A stretch of DNA of 64,000 nt, from positions 32,093,249-32,157,248 of the forward strand of contig CM045735.1 in assembly GCA_024760905.1 (NCBI GenBank). Reading direction: 5' to 3'. The notes below the pieces were generated by a model. The model was not told the origin of the DNA. It did no database searches and was given only the letters and a program-made list of their open reading frames with translations. The position numbers were made by a program, and so were the translations under genes. The stretch comes from Plotosus lineatus. Taxonomy: Eukaryota; Chordata; Actinopteri; Siluriformes; Plotosidae. Shown here piece by piece: positions 43,522 to 54,190 of the stretch (positions are counted from its first letter, which is position 1; each line of letters begins with the position of its first letter).

Positions 43522-44107
43522 TGCACGCACTCATGTGCATACACACATCCTTCTTTTGCCATAAGGGCCATTTTGAGGTGCCTTACTTCAGAGGTGACAC
43601 TTTGACTTTGGAGACCTGGAGACCCTGGCTAATAAATTTAGCCATTAGAGCAGACATTCACCCACACCCACACTTCTACCATCTTCTTGATTCCCATCTC
43701 CTTATACAAGCCATTTCAACTGAAATTGGACTGTTTGCAGCATCACGACTGAACATTTTCTCTGCGTAAGATATTCATACACTTTCCATTGTAATAAATT
43801 CCACATATGATGGAGTCCTAGAGTCTGACTTCACATCAAAAAGCCAAAAGTTATCAAGTATGACTCCATCACCTGAAATAAGCATAAATAGAAGTAGCTT
43901 TTTTAATCACATGATCATAAACAACTCAAGCGGAGCATGCTATTGGCTTCACTATTAGGTGACAAAAATGACAACCATCTTGTGTTAGCAAAAACCCTGG
44001 AAAAAGCACTATAAGAATGGGCCAAGACTTTAGCAACTATCCCATGTTGATCTGTTTATCTGTCCATACCTACACCATACCTAGCTTGATGCTAATTGGC
44101 ACCATAA
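43301..44107. other. No gene; long CA microsatellite
   Basis: CA repeat of about 39 units at 43441-43518. Otherwise there is no recognised feature. Confidence 0.55.
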
Positions 44108-44365
44108 TAAACAGGATTCCCCAGTGTGGCTAACTAGGTTATGAAAGACTGGCCATGTCTCTCACTGTCTATGGTGTGAGGCATGTAAAAGAACCATTGT
44201 TGACTTTCAACAAAAGTGGGCTGCAAAGCCGTCGACATGTTTCTGCTCTGCGATGGCCTGGCGAGCTGTCCAGGGTGTTCTCTGCCCTCACCGGGAGTCT
44301 GCTGGGATGAGCGCTAGCCTCCCCGCGATACTAATTAGGATAAAGCGGTTACAGAAAATGAATCT
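44108..44365 (+). mobile_element. SINE-B, head missing
   Basis: From 'ggctaactaggttatgaaag' through 'ctcactgtctatggtgtgag', 'gatggcctggcgagctgtcc' to 'atactaattaggataaagcg'. Confidence 0.83.
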
Positions 44366-44627
44366 ACAACGAGATAATGTAAGGAAATAGATGGGCTCTT
44401 TACATCATTTCCTGTTGATGGTTAGTGCAAGAACACATCAAGTTTCTTGAGATGACTCAAAGAATTGGGCTGAATGCACATGTTCATACTAAGGAGCGGA
44501 GAGATGTCATTTTTCCTTCAATCACCATTAAAAACTTTTATTTTAATGGCTTTTACTTTGGGTGTCAGACTACAGCAGTGCATGCTGGGAGTGTTTTAAT
44601 CGTTTTCTCAATGATAATTTAATGAGT

Positions 44628-44670
44628 TCTTTGTGCTTGTCATCACATTACTGATGACGAGCACAAAGGA
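44628..44670. repeat. Perfect-type hairpin: ~18-bp stem, 6-base loop
   Basis: 'ctttgtgcttgtcatca' (44629-44645) pairs with 'tgatgacgagcacaaag' (44652-44668), 16 of 17 positions, across the loop 'cattac'. It has no run of T after it that would suggest a Pol III terminator. A CA microsatellite (44679-44727) follows. Confidence 0.85.
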
Positions 44671-44676
44671 CTGACA

Positions 44677-44678
<2 letters not shown>

Positions 44679-44727
<49 letters not shown>
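44679..44727. repeat. CA microsatellite
   Basis: About 24 CA units. Confidence 0.97.
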
Positions 44728-44729
<2 letters not shown>

Positions 44730-45619
44730 TGTCTTAGGGTTATGAAAATCAGGTAGCATCCATATATTCATTATGTATTTTAGTATGTCTCCACCCCCTT
44801 TTAGTACAGTCTAGTGAGTATGTGGTCAACTCCTAGATCCAAAACTCAAACACAACCTTTGCAGCAATGCGGAACATGAACCCGTAAATGGATATTGAAA
44901 CTGACACGACAAGTAATACAAATGAATGTGGAAATCAGATTGCGAAAGGTAGTGTACACAAAACCCAGTCAAACATTCCGTCTTTTTCTCCAGACCAAAT
45001 CTGTAAAACGAGCGGGAGACTTATTTATTTTCTTTTTAAAGGAGCAGGGCTAACTCCACGAACACTAGATGTCTATCAAGAGCTCTGCCTTTAGACAGTG
45101 CCCTAATCTTTATATGTTATTTAAATGAAACATGCTATATGTTTCAAAACTGATGCAATCAAAGCATGTTCCGCTTCAACTATTTCCCTCCTTTTTAAAT
45201 AATGTAATTGTTCTGATATAAATAATACTGTACTGTCACTTGGATAAAAGTTACTATTCATTTTAAATAAATGATGAAATTTAAAAATCAAGACCTTCAG
45301 ATACTCCTGCTTTAAGAGGGTTTTCTAAATTTCATTTACTTTCTGCACACATTATTACAGAGAGCAGGGCGTTATACATTAAATGAATGCAGTAAAGTAA
45401 TATGCTATCAAGTCTGTGATGCATGGTTCTGGTAATTAACACCCTGCAATGTGAGTTCATACAGAGAAGATTTCAGTACGTGACTAAAAGATACAGACTC
45501 ATTGCTGTGATGTGGCCTAGTAGTGTAGTCGTTAGCACTGTTGACTGACAACAAACATGTTACAGGCAACGTTTGGTGGTTGTATGTTTTCACCATATCT
45601 GGGTGATAGCAACATTTAA
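44728..45619. other. No recognised gene
   Basis: AT-rich. At 45512-45570 'gtggcctagtagtgtagtcg' and 'ttagcactgttgac' suggest a lone tRNA-like SINE head remnant. Confidence 0.45.
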
Positions 45620-45813
45620 ACGTGGCATAATGGTTAGCAAGTCCAACTCACAGAAAGAGGGCTATTTCTGTGCAGAGTAGCCATGTATTCCCCTTGCTTG
45701 TGTGGGTTTCCTCTGGGTACTCCAGGTTCCTCCCACAGTACAAAGGCATGTGCATTAAGCTAATCGTCTGTTCCAAATCACCCATTGGTGTGGGTGTGAG
45801 TAGAGTAGGGATT

Positions 45814-45868
<55 letters not shown>

Positions 45869-45975
45869 TGGTCCTGTGATAGAATGGTACACTATTCATG
45901 GTGTCAACCGCCTACACCCAGGCTTAGATGGGCTCCAGCGTTCCTGCAATCCTAGTAGGTATAAGTGGTTAACTT
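45620..45975 (+). mobile_element. SINE-A with internal GT microsatellite
   Basis: 'acgtggcataatggttagca', 'gtgtgggtttcctctgggta', a GT repeat at 45818-45866 in the family's GT block, then 'cccaggcttagatgggctcc'. The same site is expanded in the copy at 16282. Confidence 0.82.
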
Positions 45976-45984
45976 CTCATACTG

Positions 45985-46262
45985 TACCTAGCCAGTGGTA
46001 TGACGGTTAGGGTACTTGACTCATGATCATGAGATTGTAAATTGGAAACCTTGCAGTTCCGTACCGTGATAAAGTCCTTGGGCAAGGTCTAAATCATAGT
46101 GCGCCTCTGACCAGAAAGCAGTAAAACTACTGTTTTACAACTACTGTTGTACTGAGAAGGTTCCCTGCGATGGACTAGTGTCTCCTCCAGGTGAAGTTGA
46201 ACCCCTAGTTGGTTCATACCCAAGTGAAGTTCTTGCCTGATGAGCCAGTAGGCTTGGATGTA
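45985..46262 (+). mobile_element. SINE-F, diverged
   Basis: 'ctagccagtggtatgacggt', 'gactcatgatcatgagattg', 'gtccttgggcaaggtctaaa', 'cctgcgatggactagtgtct', in the same order as the minus-strand copy at 25880-26122. Confidence 0.72.
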
Positions 46263-46837
46263 AAAAAGCTCAGCAGACCATACTGTACCTTATTATACAC
46301 ACATCATAGAAACAAAGTGTTTTTCTGGAATAGTTTGGGTACCCTATGGATATACAAGTTCTTATGTTCTTATGACTGATGAAGACCCCTATCCGCAAGG
46401 CATAACTACTTCCTGAATGGTTTGATGAGGAGGACAACAACATAAAGCATGGTCTGCACATGCACCAGAACACAACCCAACTGAACACATGTGAGTGATC
46501 TTGAAGTCAAACGGCGTACTTCAGAAAATGCAATTTGGAGTTATACTGTTCTTTCACCTAAAAATAGCTCTGGAGATTTATAGAATCCTGGAGACATGTG
46601 ACCAAGACATGTGTATTTATTCTTGTCGGCTATCTATAGTCTATTCAGTATTGTTTTCTGCCACAAAATCAGACATAAAATTACAATATGACACCATTAT
46701 ATTTTCTAATAAACATCTATTACATGTTCACTGACCGTTCATGTCGAAGGAGTACTCAGACACACACATGCTCTGTCTAACTTCTAATTATCTGATCAGA
46801 TCCAGGCATTAGACCTATTGGAAAGTTCCTGTATGTA
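46263..46837. other. No recognised feature
   Basis: Spacer before the Tc1/mariner relic. No motif seen. Confidence 0.4.
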
Positions 46838-47189
46838 CAAACCGGATTCCAAAAAAGTTGGCACACTATACAAAATTGTGAATTAAAACTGAATCAATGA
46901 GGTGGAAGTGCCAAATTTTAATATTTTATTCTGAATAGGACATAGATGACAAGGTCACAAGTTTAAACTTACAAAATTAATCATTTTAAGGGAAAAATAT
47001 GTTGATTTTAAATTTCATGGTGTCAACAAATCTCAAAAAAGTTGGAACAGGGAGCAATAAAAGGCTGGAAAAGTCAATTGCACTTATAACAAACAGCTGT
47101 AAGACCAATTACCACTAATGAGGTCCATTGACAACATGAGGGAATATAAAAAGAGCTTGTCAGAGTGGCAGTGTCTCTCAGAAGCGAAG

Positions 47190-48900
47190 ATGGGTAGAGG
47201 ATCACTCAATTCCCCCAATGGTTCCCAAAGTGGAGCGAAAGGGTCAAGGCCAAAAAAATCCTACTAGATGCCCGTGATCTTCGGGCCCTTAAACAGCACT
47301 GCACCACAAACAGGAATGCTCCTGTAAGGGAAATCACAGAATCGGCTCAGCAATACTTCCAGAAACCATTGTCAGTGAACCCAATCCGCCGTTGCCAGAT
47401 GAAACTCTACAGTACAAAGAAGAAGCCTTTTCTAAACAAGGCCCAGAAGTGCAGGCGTTTTCTCTGGGCCAGGGGTCATTTAAAATGGAGTGTGGCAAAG
47501 TGGAAAACTGTTCTGTGGTCAGACGAATCACGATTCAAACTTCTTTATGAAAAACTGAGACGCCATGTCATGCGGACTAAAGAGGACAAGGACAACGTAA
47601 GTTGTTATTAGCGCTCAGTTCAGAAACCTGCATCTATGATGATATGGGGTTGCATGAGTGTGTGTGGCATGGGAGGCTTGCACATCTGGAAAGGCACCGT
47701 CAATGCAAAAAAAAAAAAGGCATCGTATTCGACGTAATAAATACCCTGCTCCAATAAGTCCCCCATCCCGTGTTTTTGATCTTACATCGAATAACCGCCC
47801 ATGTGTGCTGGGAGCAAAATGGTGGCTCAAACTTACCAATTTTATTCGATCAGTCTCTGTAACCGTAAAATGAGGCATTCAATGCTTGTATAAGTGAGTT
47901 TACACGGTATTTCAAAACACCCTGCCAGTGGGGAATGTCTATAATGTTCATCAGTAACAACACATTTGATTGTTCCGCCTTGATTTAAAAAAACAGTAAA
48001 ATATTTTTCTGTGTTCTCTTGGTAAATGTCCTACAACCGATGAACCATTAGAAACTGCTACAGCAAAACTATCGGATGCTCTGAATGAATGGAGCGATGA
48101 GCCATATATGGACAACCAAAAGTGATGAGAATTTTTCATCCGATTCTCTTGCTCACTAGCTTCAAAAATTTAAAGACGTTCCTGGCTATGTGATTTTGTT
48201 TATGTTCATGTTGATTGGTTCAATGTGCCATGTGCTTAAGTTGACATTCATGTTGATTTGCTCAATTTTACTTCTGGGAAAATGTTTAAAAGAACAGCAC
48301 AGGGAGGAAAAAGTAAAGAGTCCTTTTTTTAAAATTATGCTGTTTTCTGTTTCTTTTCAGTTTTCATGTAAGTTGTTTGGTGGATACCACAAAATGAATA
48401 ACACATACCAGTAAAACTCCAATTTTTTAAGCGACCTGGGCGCTTATTATGTTGAATATGGTATATTCAGATTCGAGAACAATACTGTATATGCTCCCAT
48501 CGAGACATCTTTCTCTCATCATCTCGTGTCTCATCTGACATCATCTCGTGTCTCTTTCGGAGAACACCTTGCAGTTTTCAACATGATAATGCCAAACTAC
48601 ATGCAGCATTAATCACATCATGGGATCCGGGAAAGGGATCCGGGTCTTGAAATGACCAGCCTGCAGTCCAGATCTTTTACCTATAGAGAACATTTGGTGC
48701 ATCATAAAGAGGAAGGTGCAACAAAGAACGTCCAAGACAGTTGAACAGTAAGAGTCCTGTATTAGACAAGAATGGGACAGCATTCCTATTTCTAAAATTG
48801 AGAAACTTGTCTTCTCAGTCTCCAGACATGTGTAGACTGTTGTAAGAAGAGGGGATGCCTCACCGTGGAGAAAATGGCCTTGCCCCAACTTTTGAGATTT
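47190..48900 (+). pseudogene. Tc1-type transposase relic (DD34E), interrupted
   Basis: Frame 47369-47611 reads NPIRRCQMKLYSTKKKPFLN and VAKWKTVLWSDESRFKLLYE, with the first catalytic D in WSDES. After a stop comes MMIWGCMSVCGMGGLHIW (47637-47690), then the nested element. Beyond it, near 48565, VFNMIMPNYMQH appears in one frame where FQHDNAKLH-like sequence (second D) is encoded in another. At 48662 CSPDLLPIENIWCIIKRK gives the final D and E. All three catalytic positions are traceable, but stops, frameshifts and the insertion abolish function. Confidence 0.8.
47719..48461. mobile_element. Element nested in the transposase relic
   Basis: The left end 'catcgtattcgacgtaataa' and the complement of the right end 'ccatattcaacataataagc' are inverted copies, with further similarity inside ('gcgcccaggtcgc'). 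The host transposase reads up to 'cgtcaatgc' on the left and resumes 'tatattcagattcgagaac' on the right, which bounds the insert. An A12 run precedes it. A repeated 'catgttgattggttcaat' is seen at 48208 and 48250. No coding motif identified; superfamily unassigned. Confidence 0.7.
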
Positions 48901-49369
48901 GTTGACACCATGAAATTCAAAATCAACATATTTTCCCCTTAAAATGATACATTTTCTCAGTTTAAACTTTTGACCCTGTCATCTATGTTCTATTCGGAAT
49001 AAAATATTGAAATTTGGCACTTCACAATTTGTATAGTGTGCCAACTTTTTTGGAATATGGTTTGTAAATGTAATGACTAGTATATTACTTTACCTTAGTA
49101 CAATTTACATAAACTCTTAAATGTCTAGTAATAACAACAATACAGGAATCCTTCGCTATTTCGTCCTTCAATTAATGCGGCTTCAGTGCATTGCGGTTTT
49201 TTAATAAATAAATAAATATTCATCTAATTAAAAAATAAGGAAAGTAAGGAAGAATATATGGAAAAGTTAAAGACAATGTCACAAAAACAAGACCATTTAT
49301 GCAAAAATTAAAAAAGAAAAACCCTAAACCAACAAAAAACAACCCAAAATCTCCCATCAAAACTGGATA

Positions 49370-50596
49370 CAGTAGGCCCTTGACATTCGCGGGGGTTCGG
49401 TTCTGGGCCTTCCTGCGAATCGAGATAATCCGCGAGTTCTGTACCTGGAAGTAAAACCCCATGTATGACATCACATGTGTGAATGAGCAGCTGGAAGTAA
49501 AATACTATGTATCTATTACATGCTCTAAAATATGCTTCTTAAACACATTCTATAGACAGTCTTACTCAGTAATACAGTATTAATGTAGTAAAATGTAGTC
49601 ATGATTAAGAAAAACTTTTCAATTTTTACTGTTATATTTACTGATGCTAAAATATAAACATTATACAGCACACACACATAAAACACCTTTCAGTGCATTC
49701 TCTTTATAAACATACAGCACTGTAGTTTTCAAAAATGCCCACTAGAGGAACATACTGTATTGCATTAGGCATGACACGACTGAATTCAGGTATTAACTGC
49801 ATTAAATCCGACCAGCTCAGCCCCCCCAACCAGAGCCGAAGTACAAAACGGAGTTTTAGAGTGATAGAGCAAGAGGCGTTACAAACCAAAGAAGCGGTGA
49901 TGTTGATGTGAGTTAATCCTCAGGTGCAGAGCTGAGCATGCTTTTGTTTATTGGGTGTAAATGAGAATAGTGAATTCAGGTGTGAGCAGCTCAGCTACCC
50001 CCTCAGGAAGTAAACAGTTAGTGAGAGGCACAGCGCCAAAATCAAAGTCCCTCAAAACACAGACCATAACAAAAAGGACATAAAAGAACAAGAAATGTAA
50101 TAAATTGGATAAACAAAACACAATGAGAAACATGCTACACCACAGTAAATAAAATATAGCACACAAACATTTTAAACACTACCTTAGGTCGTGTACTGTA
50201 ATAATAATTAAAAAAGACTTTAATAGTGGAGTGTTGTACAACAGTTCAAAGGATTACTGTATTCCTCTTCAGCAATGACGTGACTTCAGAGGAAACTGTC
50301 CTTTCTTCCGAAGAAAGTCTTATTTCTTCAGAAGAGACATCCAACTTCATTACCTTTTTCTGGTGCTTAAGCAGGCATTTGAGTGACATCATAGAACTTA
50401 AATGGTAATTAAAACACACTAAAAGGTTCATTGCCAACTTGTGAGCGAATGAGAAAAAAGGGGCGTTACATCACCTCAACCAATCAGCAAGAAGGAGGAC
50501 AGCCATTGGCTGAATTTGAATCACATGGGAGCTGCTCGGCAGTCCGTGAATACTCAAACCGCAAATGCAAAACCTCGAATAGTGAAGGGCTTACTG
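49370..50596. mobile_element. Tig-A copy 2
   Basis: Left end CAGTAGGCCCTTGACATTCG, and the complement of the right end CAGTAAGCCCTTCACTATTC, both bordered by TA. The left ~300 bases ('cgagataatccgcgagttct', 'aaacacattctatagacagt') and right ~380 bases ('gaagagacatccaact', 'ccattggctgaatttgaatc') match copy 1 closely. The centre differs and lacks the L2 insert and the long inverted arms. No transposase is visible. Confidence 0.82.
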
Positions 50597-50759
50597 TACA
50601 TTGTTGCATCTGTGTGTGCGTCTGCGCAGCCACACCCCACTCTGCCAGAGCCTAGTATTAAGTGTACCTCAGGATAATGTTTAATCATATTTCATACTCA
50701 TATTTATGATCTATCTTTCTGTAGATTTTATTCCATTTCTATTTCTACTTGTTCTTCAC

Positions 50760-50831
50760 TTTCACTTTCGACCTTGGACAGCTTATCTCCGGATGTTTGC
50801 AAAATGAATGTTGTAAGTTGGAGAGCGTCTG
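50760..50831 (-). mobile_element. Lone Tig-C-type terminus
   Basis: Read on the minus strand it begins CAGACGCTCTCCAACTTACA and continues 'acattcattttgcaaacatc', like the CAGACGCTCCCCGACTTATG end at 29794. Only this one end is recognisable. Confidence 0.55.
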
Positions 50832-50934
50832 TATTTATATTTTATTTACATCTTATGTTATTTTTTCAATGTTTAATTGTTGTTTTAAGCATTTATAGCA
50901 TTGGACATGTATTTATTGATATTATAGACACATA

Positions 50935-51228
50935 CAGTGGTACCGCACCTTACGAAAGACCCATCAAATGAAAAATCCAGGTTACGAAACGCATTTACGT
51001 AAAATTTCCGTCTCTGGATACGAAAAAAATTCACGTTACAAAACGCGCCATCTCAAAAATTCAAACAATATGTGCGTTGCCCTACCATTGGCTATCTCCC
51101 AACATCTTGCCCCGCTGGCCTCCCATTGGCTATCTCCCAACATCCTGCCCACTGGCCTCCCATTGGCTAGGAGGGAGCTGCATCTCCATAATACCCATGA
51201 TGCTTTTCATGGGTCGAAGGCACATGAA
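50935..51228 (+). mobile_element. Tig-E terminus with ATTGGCTA minisatellite
   Basis: After TA the sequence CAGTGGTACCGCACCTTACG is a Tigger-style left end, with 'ggttacgaaacgcatttacg' repeating the terminal theme. At 51087-51172 a unit of about 36 bases starting 'cattggctatctcccaacat' occurs twice, plus a third partial unit. A CA microsatellite follows. The matching right end is not evident. Confidence 0.6.
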
Positions 51229-51235
51229 AGGCGCA

Positions 51236-51330
<95 letters not shown>
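51229..51330. repeat. CA microsatellite, long
   Basis: About 49 CA units with one CT interruption, then GTGCACGTGCAC. Confidence 0.97.
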
Positions 51331-51332
<2 letters not shown>

Positions 51333-51540
51333 ACGTGCACATACACACACAAGCGCACGCACACACATTGCGTGCACATCTGATTCCCGGTGAAAGTGAT
51401 TCCCGGTGCAAGTGAAAAGAAAAAGTGGGCTCGTGGCATGCGGTTGAGTGATATCGCAATGGAACATGGCCAAATGGAACATTTCGATGGTTGTGTGGGG
51501 ATCTCGGTCCCAATAAACTGCGGAAAGTGAGGGATCCCTG

Positions 51541-51914
51541 TATATAGCTCACATGGAAAGTAATAACTTGGCATATTACAGTATCTTGAGTGTGGCTTAC
51601 ACAATAGTTAATCACACAGTATATGCAATGTCTCAAATGTCTATTAGTATATATTACAGGGAACATGGCTGGCACACTATTCTGAAATTTAATAAAATTA
51701 TTCTGAGTGCATAAAGCTTGAAAATTACATTTACGGACACAATACAGCCATGGGAGGTCCGGAGGTAAATTTCACAAGCACTAATGAGCAAATCAGAGAT
51801 CTTTCCATGAATCCATGAGGAAGAAACCTTGACAGGAATCAGATGCAAAAGGAACCCAGTGGACTGTGATCGTTCAACTCCACCCCATTAAAAAAAAAGT
51901 CAGATTTGCTGAGT
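51541..51914. other. No recognised feature
   Basis: AT-rich spacer. Confidence 0.4.
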
Positions 51915-52250
51915 GGGGCAGTGGTGGCCTAGTGGTAAAGGTGCTGGATCACTGATCCTACGGTTGGGGGTTCAAGCCCCCCTCTCCACAGGTTGTTACT
52001 GTCTCCTCTAGTGCAGATAACTGGGTTATCAAAGGCCGGCATGTCTCACTGTCTATGGTGTGAATCATGTAAACGAACCATTTCTGACTTGACAAAAGTA
52101 GGCTGCAAAGCCATCAGCATGTTTCTGCCCTGTGATGGCCTGGCGAGCTGTCCAGGGTGTGCTCTGCCCTTGCCCGGAGTCAGCTGGGATGGGTGCCAGC
52201 CTCCTTGCAACCCTAATTAAGATTAAGTGGTTACAGAAAATAACAGATGA
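51915..52250 (+). mobile_element. SINE-B, full length
   Basis: The head 'ggggcagtggtggcctagtg', 'gatcactgatcctacggttg', 'gggggttcaagcccccctct' is followed by the complete body and tail ending 'ccctaattaagattaagtgg'. A clean tRNA-like A and B box can be read. Confidence 0.9.
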
Positions 52251-52375
52251 AGATTTGCTTAGTGATCCTATTGTTCAAAAAATTCACCATTAAATCGCTA
52301 ACCATCAACCCTGCTCTGTGGGTGGGAAGGATAGTGTAACACAAACTATTTTACAAAGCCTTTCAGTCTGTCTTC

Positions 52376-52490
52376 CTTGCGGCTTTTTCCTTGGGAGTCG
52401 CCACAGCGAATCATCTGATTCGCACGTTTGATTTGGCAGAGGTTTTTTTTTTTATGTCGGATGCCCTTCCTGTCACAACCCTTTTAGCAA
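52376..52490 (-). mobile_element. Minimal RTE-LINE derivative: 5' end fused to 3' end
   Basis: Plus strand starts 'ggctttttccttgggagtcg' and 'ccacagcgaatcatctgatt' (LINE 3' end) and ends 'gtcggatgcccttcctgtca' (LINE 5' end). The same two end blocks bound the 1-kb element at 59849-60842. Almost the whole LINE is missing, leaving a SINE-sized unit. Confidence 0.72.
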
Positions 52491-52712
52491 GGGACAGAAA
52501 CACGCTGACGACTTTGCAGCTACTCTTTATGAAAGTCAGCAATGGTTCTTTTACATGCCTCACACCATAGAGAGACATGGCCTGCCTTTGATAACCCAGT
52601 TAGCCGCACTGGGGGCGGACAACCTTGTGGAGAGTGGGACTCGAACCCCCAACCTTTGGATCAGCGATCCAGCGCCCTATACCACTAGACCACCACTGCC
52701 CCGTTACAAAGC
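52491..52712 (-). mobile_element. SINE-B, tail missing
   Basis: From 'cagaaacacgctgacgactt' to the head 'gtgggactcgaacccccaac' and 'taccactagaccaccactgc'. It is oriented opposite to the SINE-B 240 bases upstream. Confidence 0.85.
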
Positions 52713-53104
52713 CTTTCAGTACAGAGGTAAAATAAGCCACTATACCATCCCAGCATGTTTAGTATCCTTATTTTAAAGAGGAAAAAAAAAATGACCTGTT
52801 TCACAAATCTTGAAACGAATGCATTTACATATTATATACGTATTGTGTAATTTTGGCAAGATGCAGATAATGGGGCCATAATTGGCAATATCTAAATTAG
52901 GAGAAAATTAGTTTTATACAAATAAATTCAATGACGAATTTTCCCATTAGCAACTAGATTTAATTTTCAGGGCACAAATATAAGGAATAAAACACAAAAA
53001 CATTCCATGGCATAATGGTAAGATGCAGTCTGACTTTAAATCACGTAATTTTTCTAATAACATAGCAATTTGACAGTGATTGTAATTTTTATTTATTTAG
53101 ACAT
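52713..53104. other. No recognised feature
   Basis: AT-rich spacer. Confidence 0.4.
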
Positions 53105-53530
53105 GACTAACTTTTTTTAATCCTATTTTCTCCAATTTGGTCACCTGCCAATTTCCCTAATTAGCCACCTTTTGTATACCAAACTGTAGCTCCCATTTAG
53201 TAAACATTGTTCTGTGCTTCTCCAAGACATGCTAACCCAACTACGTGCATTCTCCTAAATTGAACGGACAAGCAAAACACAAAGGAAATTGTTATTTATC
53301 TTGCTTCTCATACATGACCTCCTTACAATAACCATTATTGGCTAGTATCAATGTGATTGACAGAAAGGTCGTGAGAAAGCTATAGCTCCCACCCAAAGAG
53401 CAGCTTCTTTTATTCCACTGGTTCATAGCCATGGATGTCGGTAGAATTGTGGGGATTTAATCTCCTGACTATTTCTCTGTCACACCACCAGGGAGCTACA
53501 TGTTATTTTTAACTGCTTATAGTTAGATTT
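53105..53530 (-). mobile_element. SINE-E, long diverged copy
   Basis: Plus strand starts 'cctattttctccaatttggt', 'cacctgccaatttccctaat', continues 'gcttctccaagacatgctaa', and ends 'gcccatggatgtc'-like text with 'gggatttaatctcctgacta' and 'tctctgtcacaccaccaggg' (head complement). Same type as 2166-2525. Confidence 0.62.
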
Positions 53531-54013
53531 AAGGTAATGGAATGTCTGCAACACATGTTGGTTGTTCTCTGGCTAGATCTTTTCATTCATCTTGAAGTGC
53601 AGAAGAAGAAAAGAGATGTCGTTTGTCAAGCCAGGAAAGTCCTGAGCAGTCTCCCATGAAGAAAAACATTTACTGACAAGTATTTACATTGGAGATTCCT
53701 GATATAACCTGCAGTAACCATTTCTTTACAGACATTTACACTATATAAGCAACTACATGGATTTCTTTGTTAAACAAAGACGTTACAGGCTCCTGGCAAG
53801 GTGTGCGACTATTATAGCTGGAGATAGCAACTAACTAGCTGAGTTCTCAAGGCAGGGAGGGATGGCATATGCATTGCCATCATCCACAGCGCTCACAAGC
53901 CAATCCATGGGTGTCTTTGACTCATTCACACAAAAGTGGGCGGATAGTGCATGCTTAAGCCCCTCACTGATAGATAGAGTAGAGGTTATATGTGATTGGG
54001 AGGCAGCACTTGA
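53531..54013. other. No recognised gene
   Basis: Part of 53870-53980 ('gccaatccatgggtgtcttt', 'gggcggatagtgcatg') resembles text at 62145-62205 and may be another old SINE family. Confidence 0.4.
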
Positions 54014-54190
54014 CGGGTGGAATTGGACCCTTAACAGCTTGCTCGGCCACTGCAGGACAACACATACAACCAATCTACGTCTAGGTCTAGGGGCAATTTA
54101 AAACAGCCAATTAGATTAATGTCTTTGGACTAAGGGAGGAAACTGGAGTTCATGGAAAAAACCCACTTAAGCACAGGGAGAACATGTTGA
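54014..54190 (-). mobile_element. SINE-A, tail and body only
   Basis: 'ggaattggacccttaacagc', 'gcaatttaaaacagccaatt', 'gaggaaactggagttcatgg' and 'agcacagggagaacatg'. The head is missing. Confidence 0.75.

Larger units (their letters stand above)
46838..49064 (+). mobile_element. Tc1/mariner-type transposon relic carrying a nested insertion
   Basis: Flanked by TA. The left end is CAAACCGGATTCCAAAAAAG, and the complement of the right end is CAAACCATATTCCAAAAAAG. The similarity extends through 'ttggcacactatacaaa' and further inward ('cattttaagggaaaaatatg' versus its complement near 48930). This matches a family widespread in fish. The transposase is decayed and interrupted at about 47719-48461 by another element. 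Without the insert it would be about 1.5 kb, the normal Tc1 size. Confidence 0.88.
49143..51540. mobile_element. Tig-D: possible paired termini enclosing other elements
   Basis: After TA at 49141, CAGGAATCCTTCGCTATTTC. The complement of 51540 leftward begins CAGGGATCCCTCACTTTCC, also bordered by TA. These look like two ends of one Tigger-style element ('cagg.atcc.tc.ct.ttc'). Between them sit Tig-A copy 2, a lone Tig-C end and a third terminus (50935). Whether both ends belong to the same insertion is an inference. Confidence 0.45.

Noticed and set aside
50226..50408. Short acidic frame rich in SSEE repeats
   Set aside because: It is in the right-hand part of Tig-A copy 2, where copy 1 has stops in the corresponding frame; likely chance from a 'tcttcagaagaga' repeat.
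51130..51675. 181-codon minus-strand open frame with a Cys-Val run
   Set aside because: Its core is translation of the CA microsatellite, flanked by Tigger-terminus sequence; no real protein signature.
51960..51995. tRNA gene at the SINE-B head
   Set aside because: A- and B-box-like words are present, but the cloverleaf, anticodon arm and acceptor pairing are not; it is the SINE's internal promoter.
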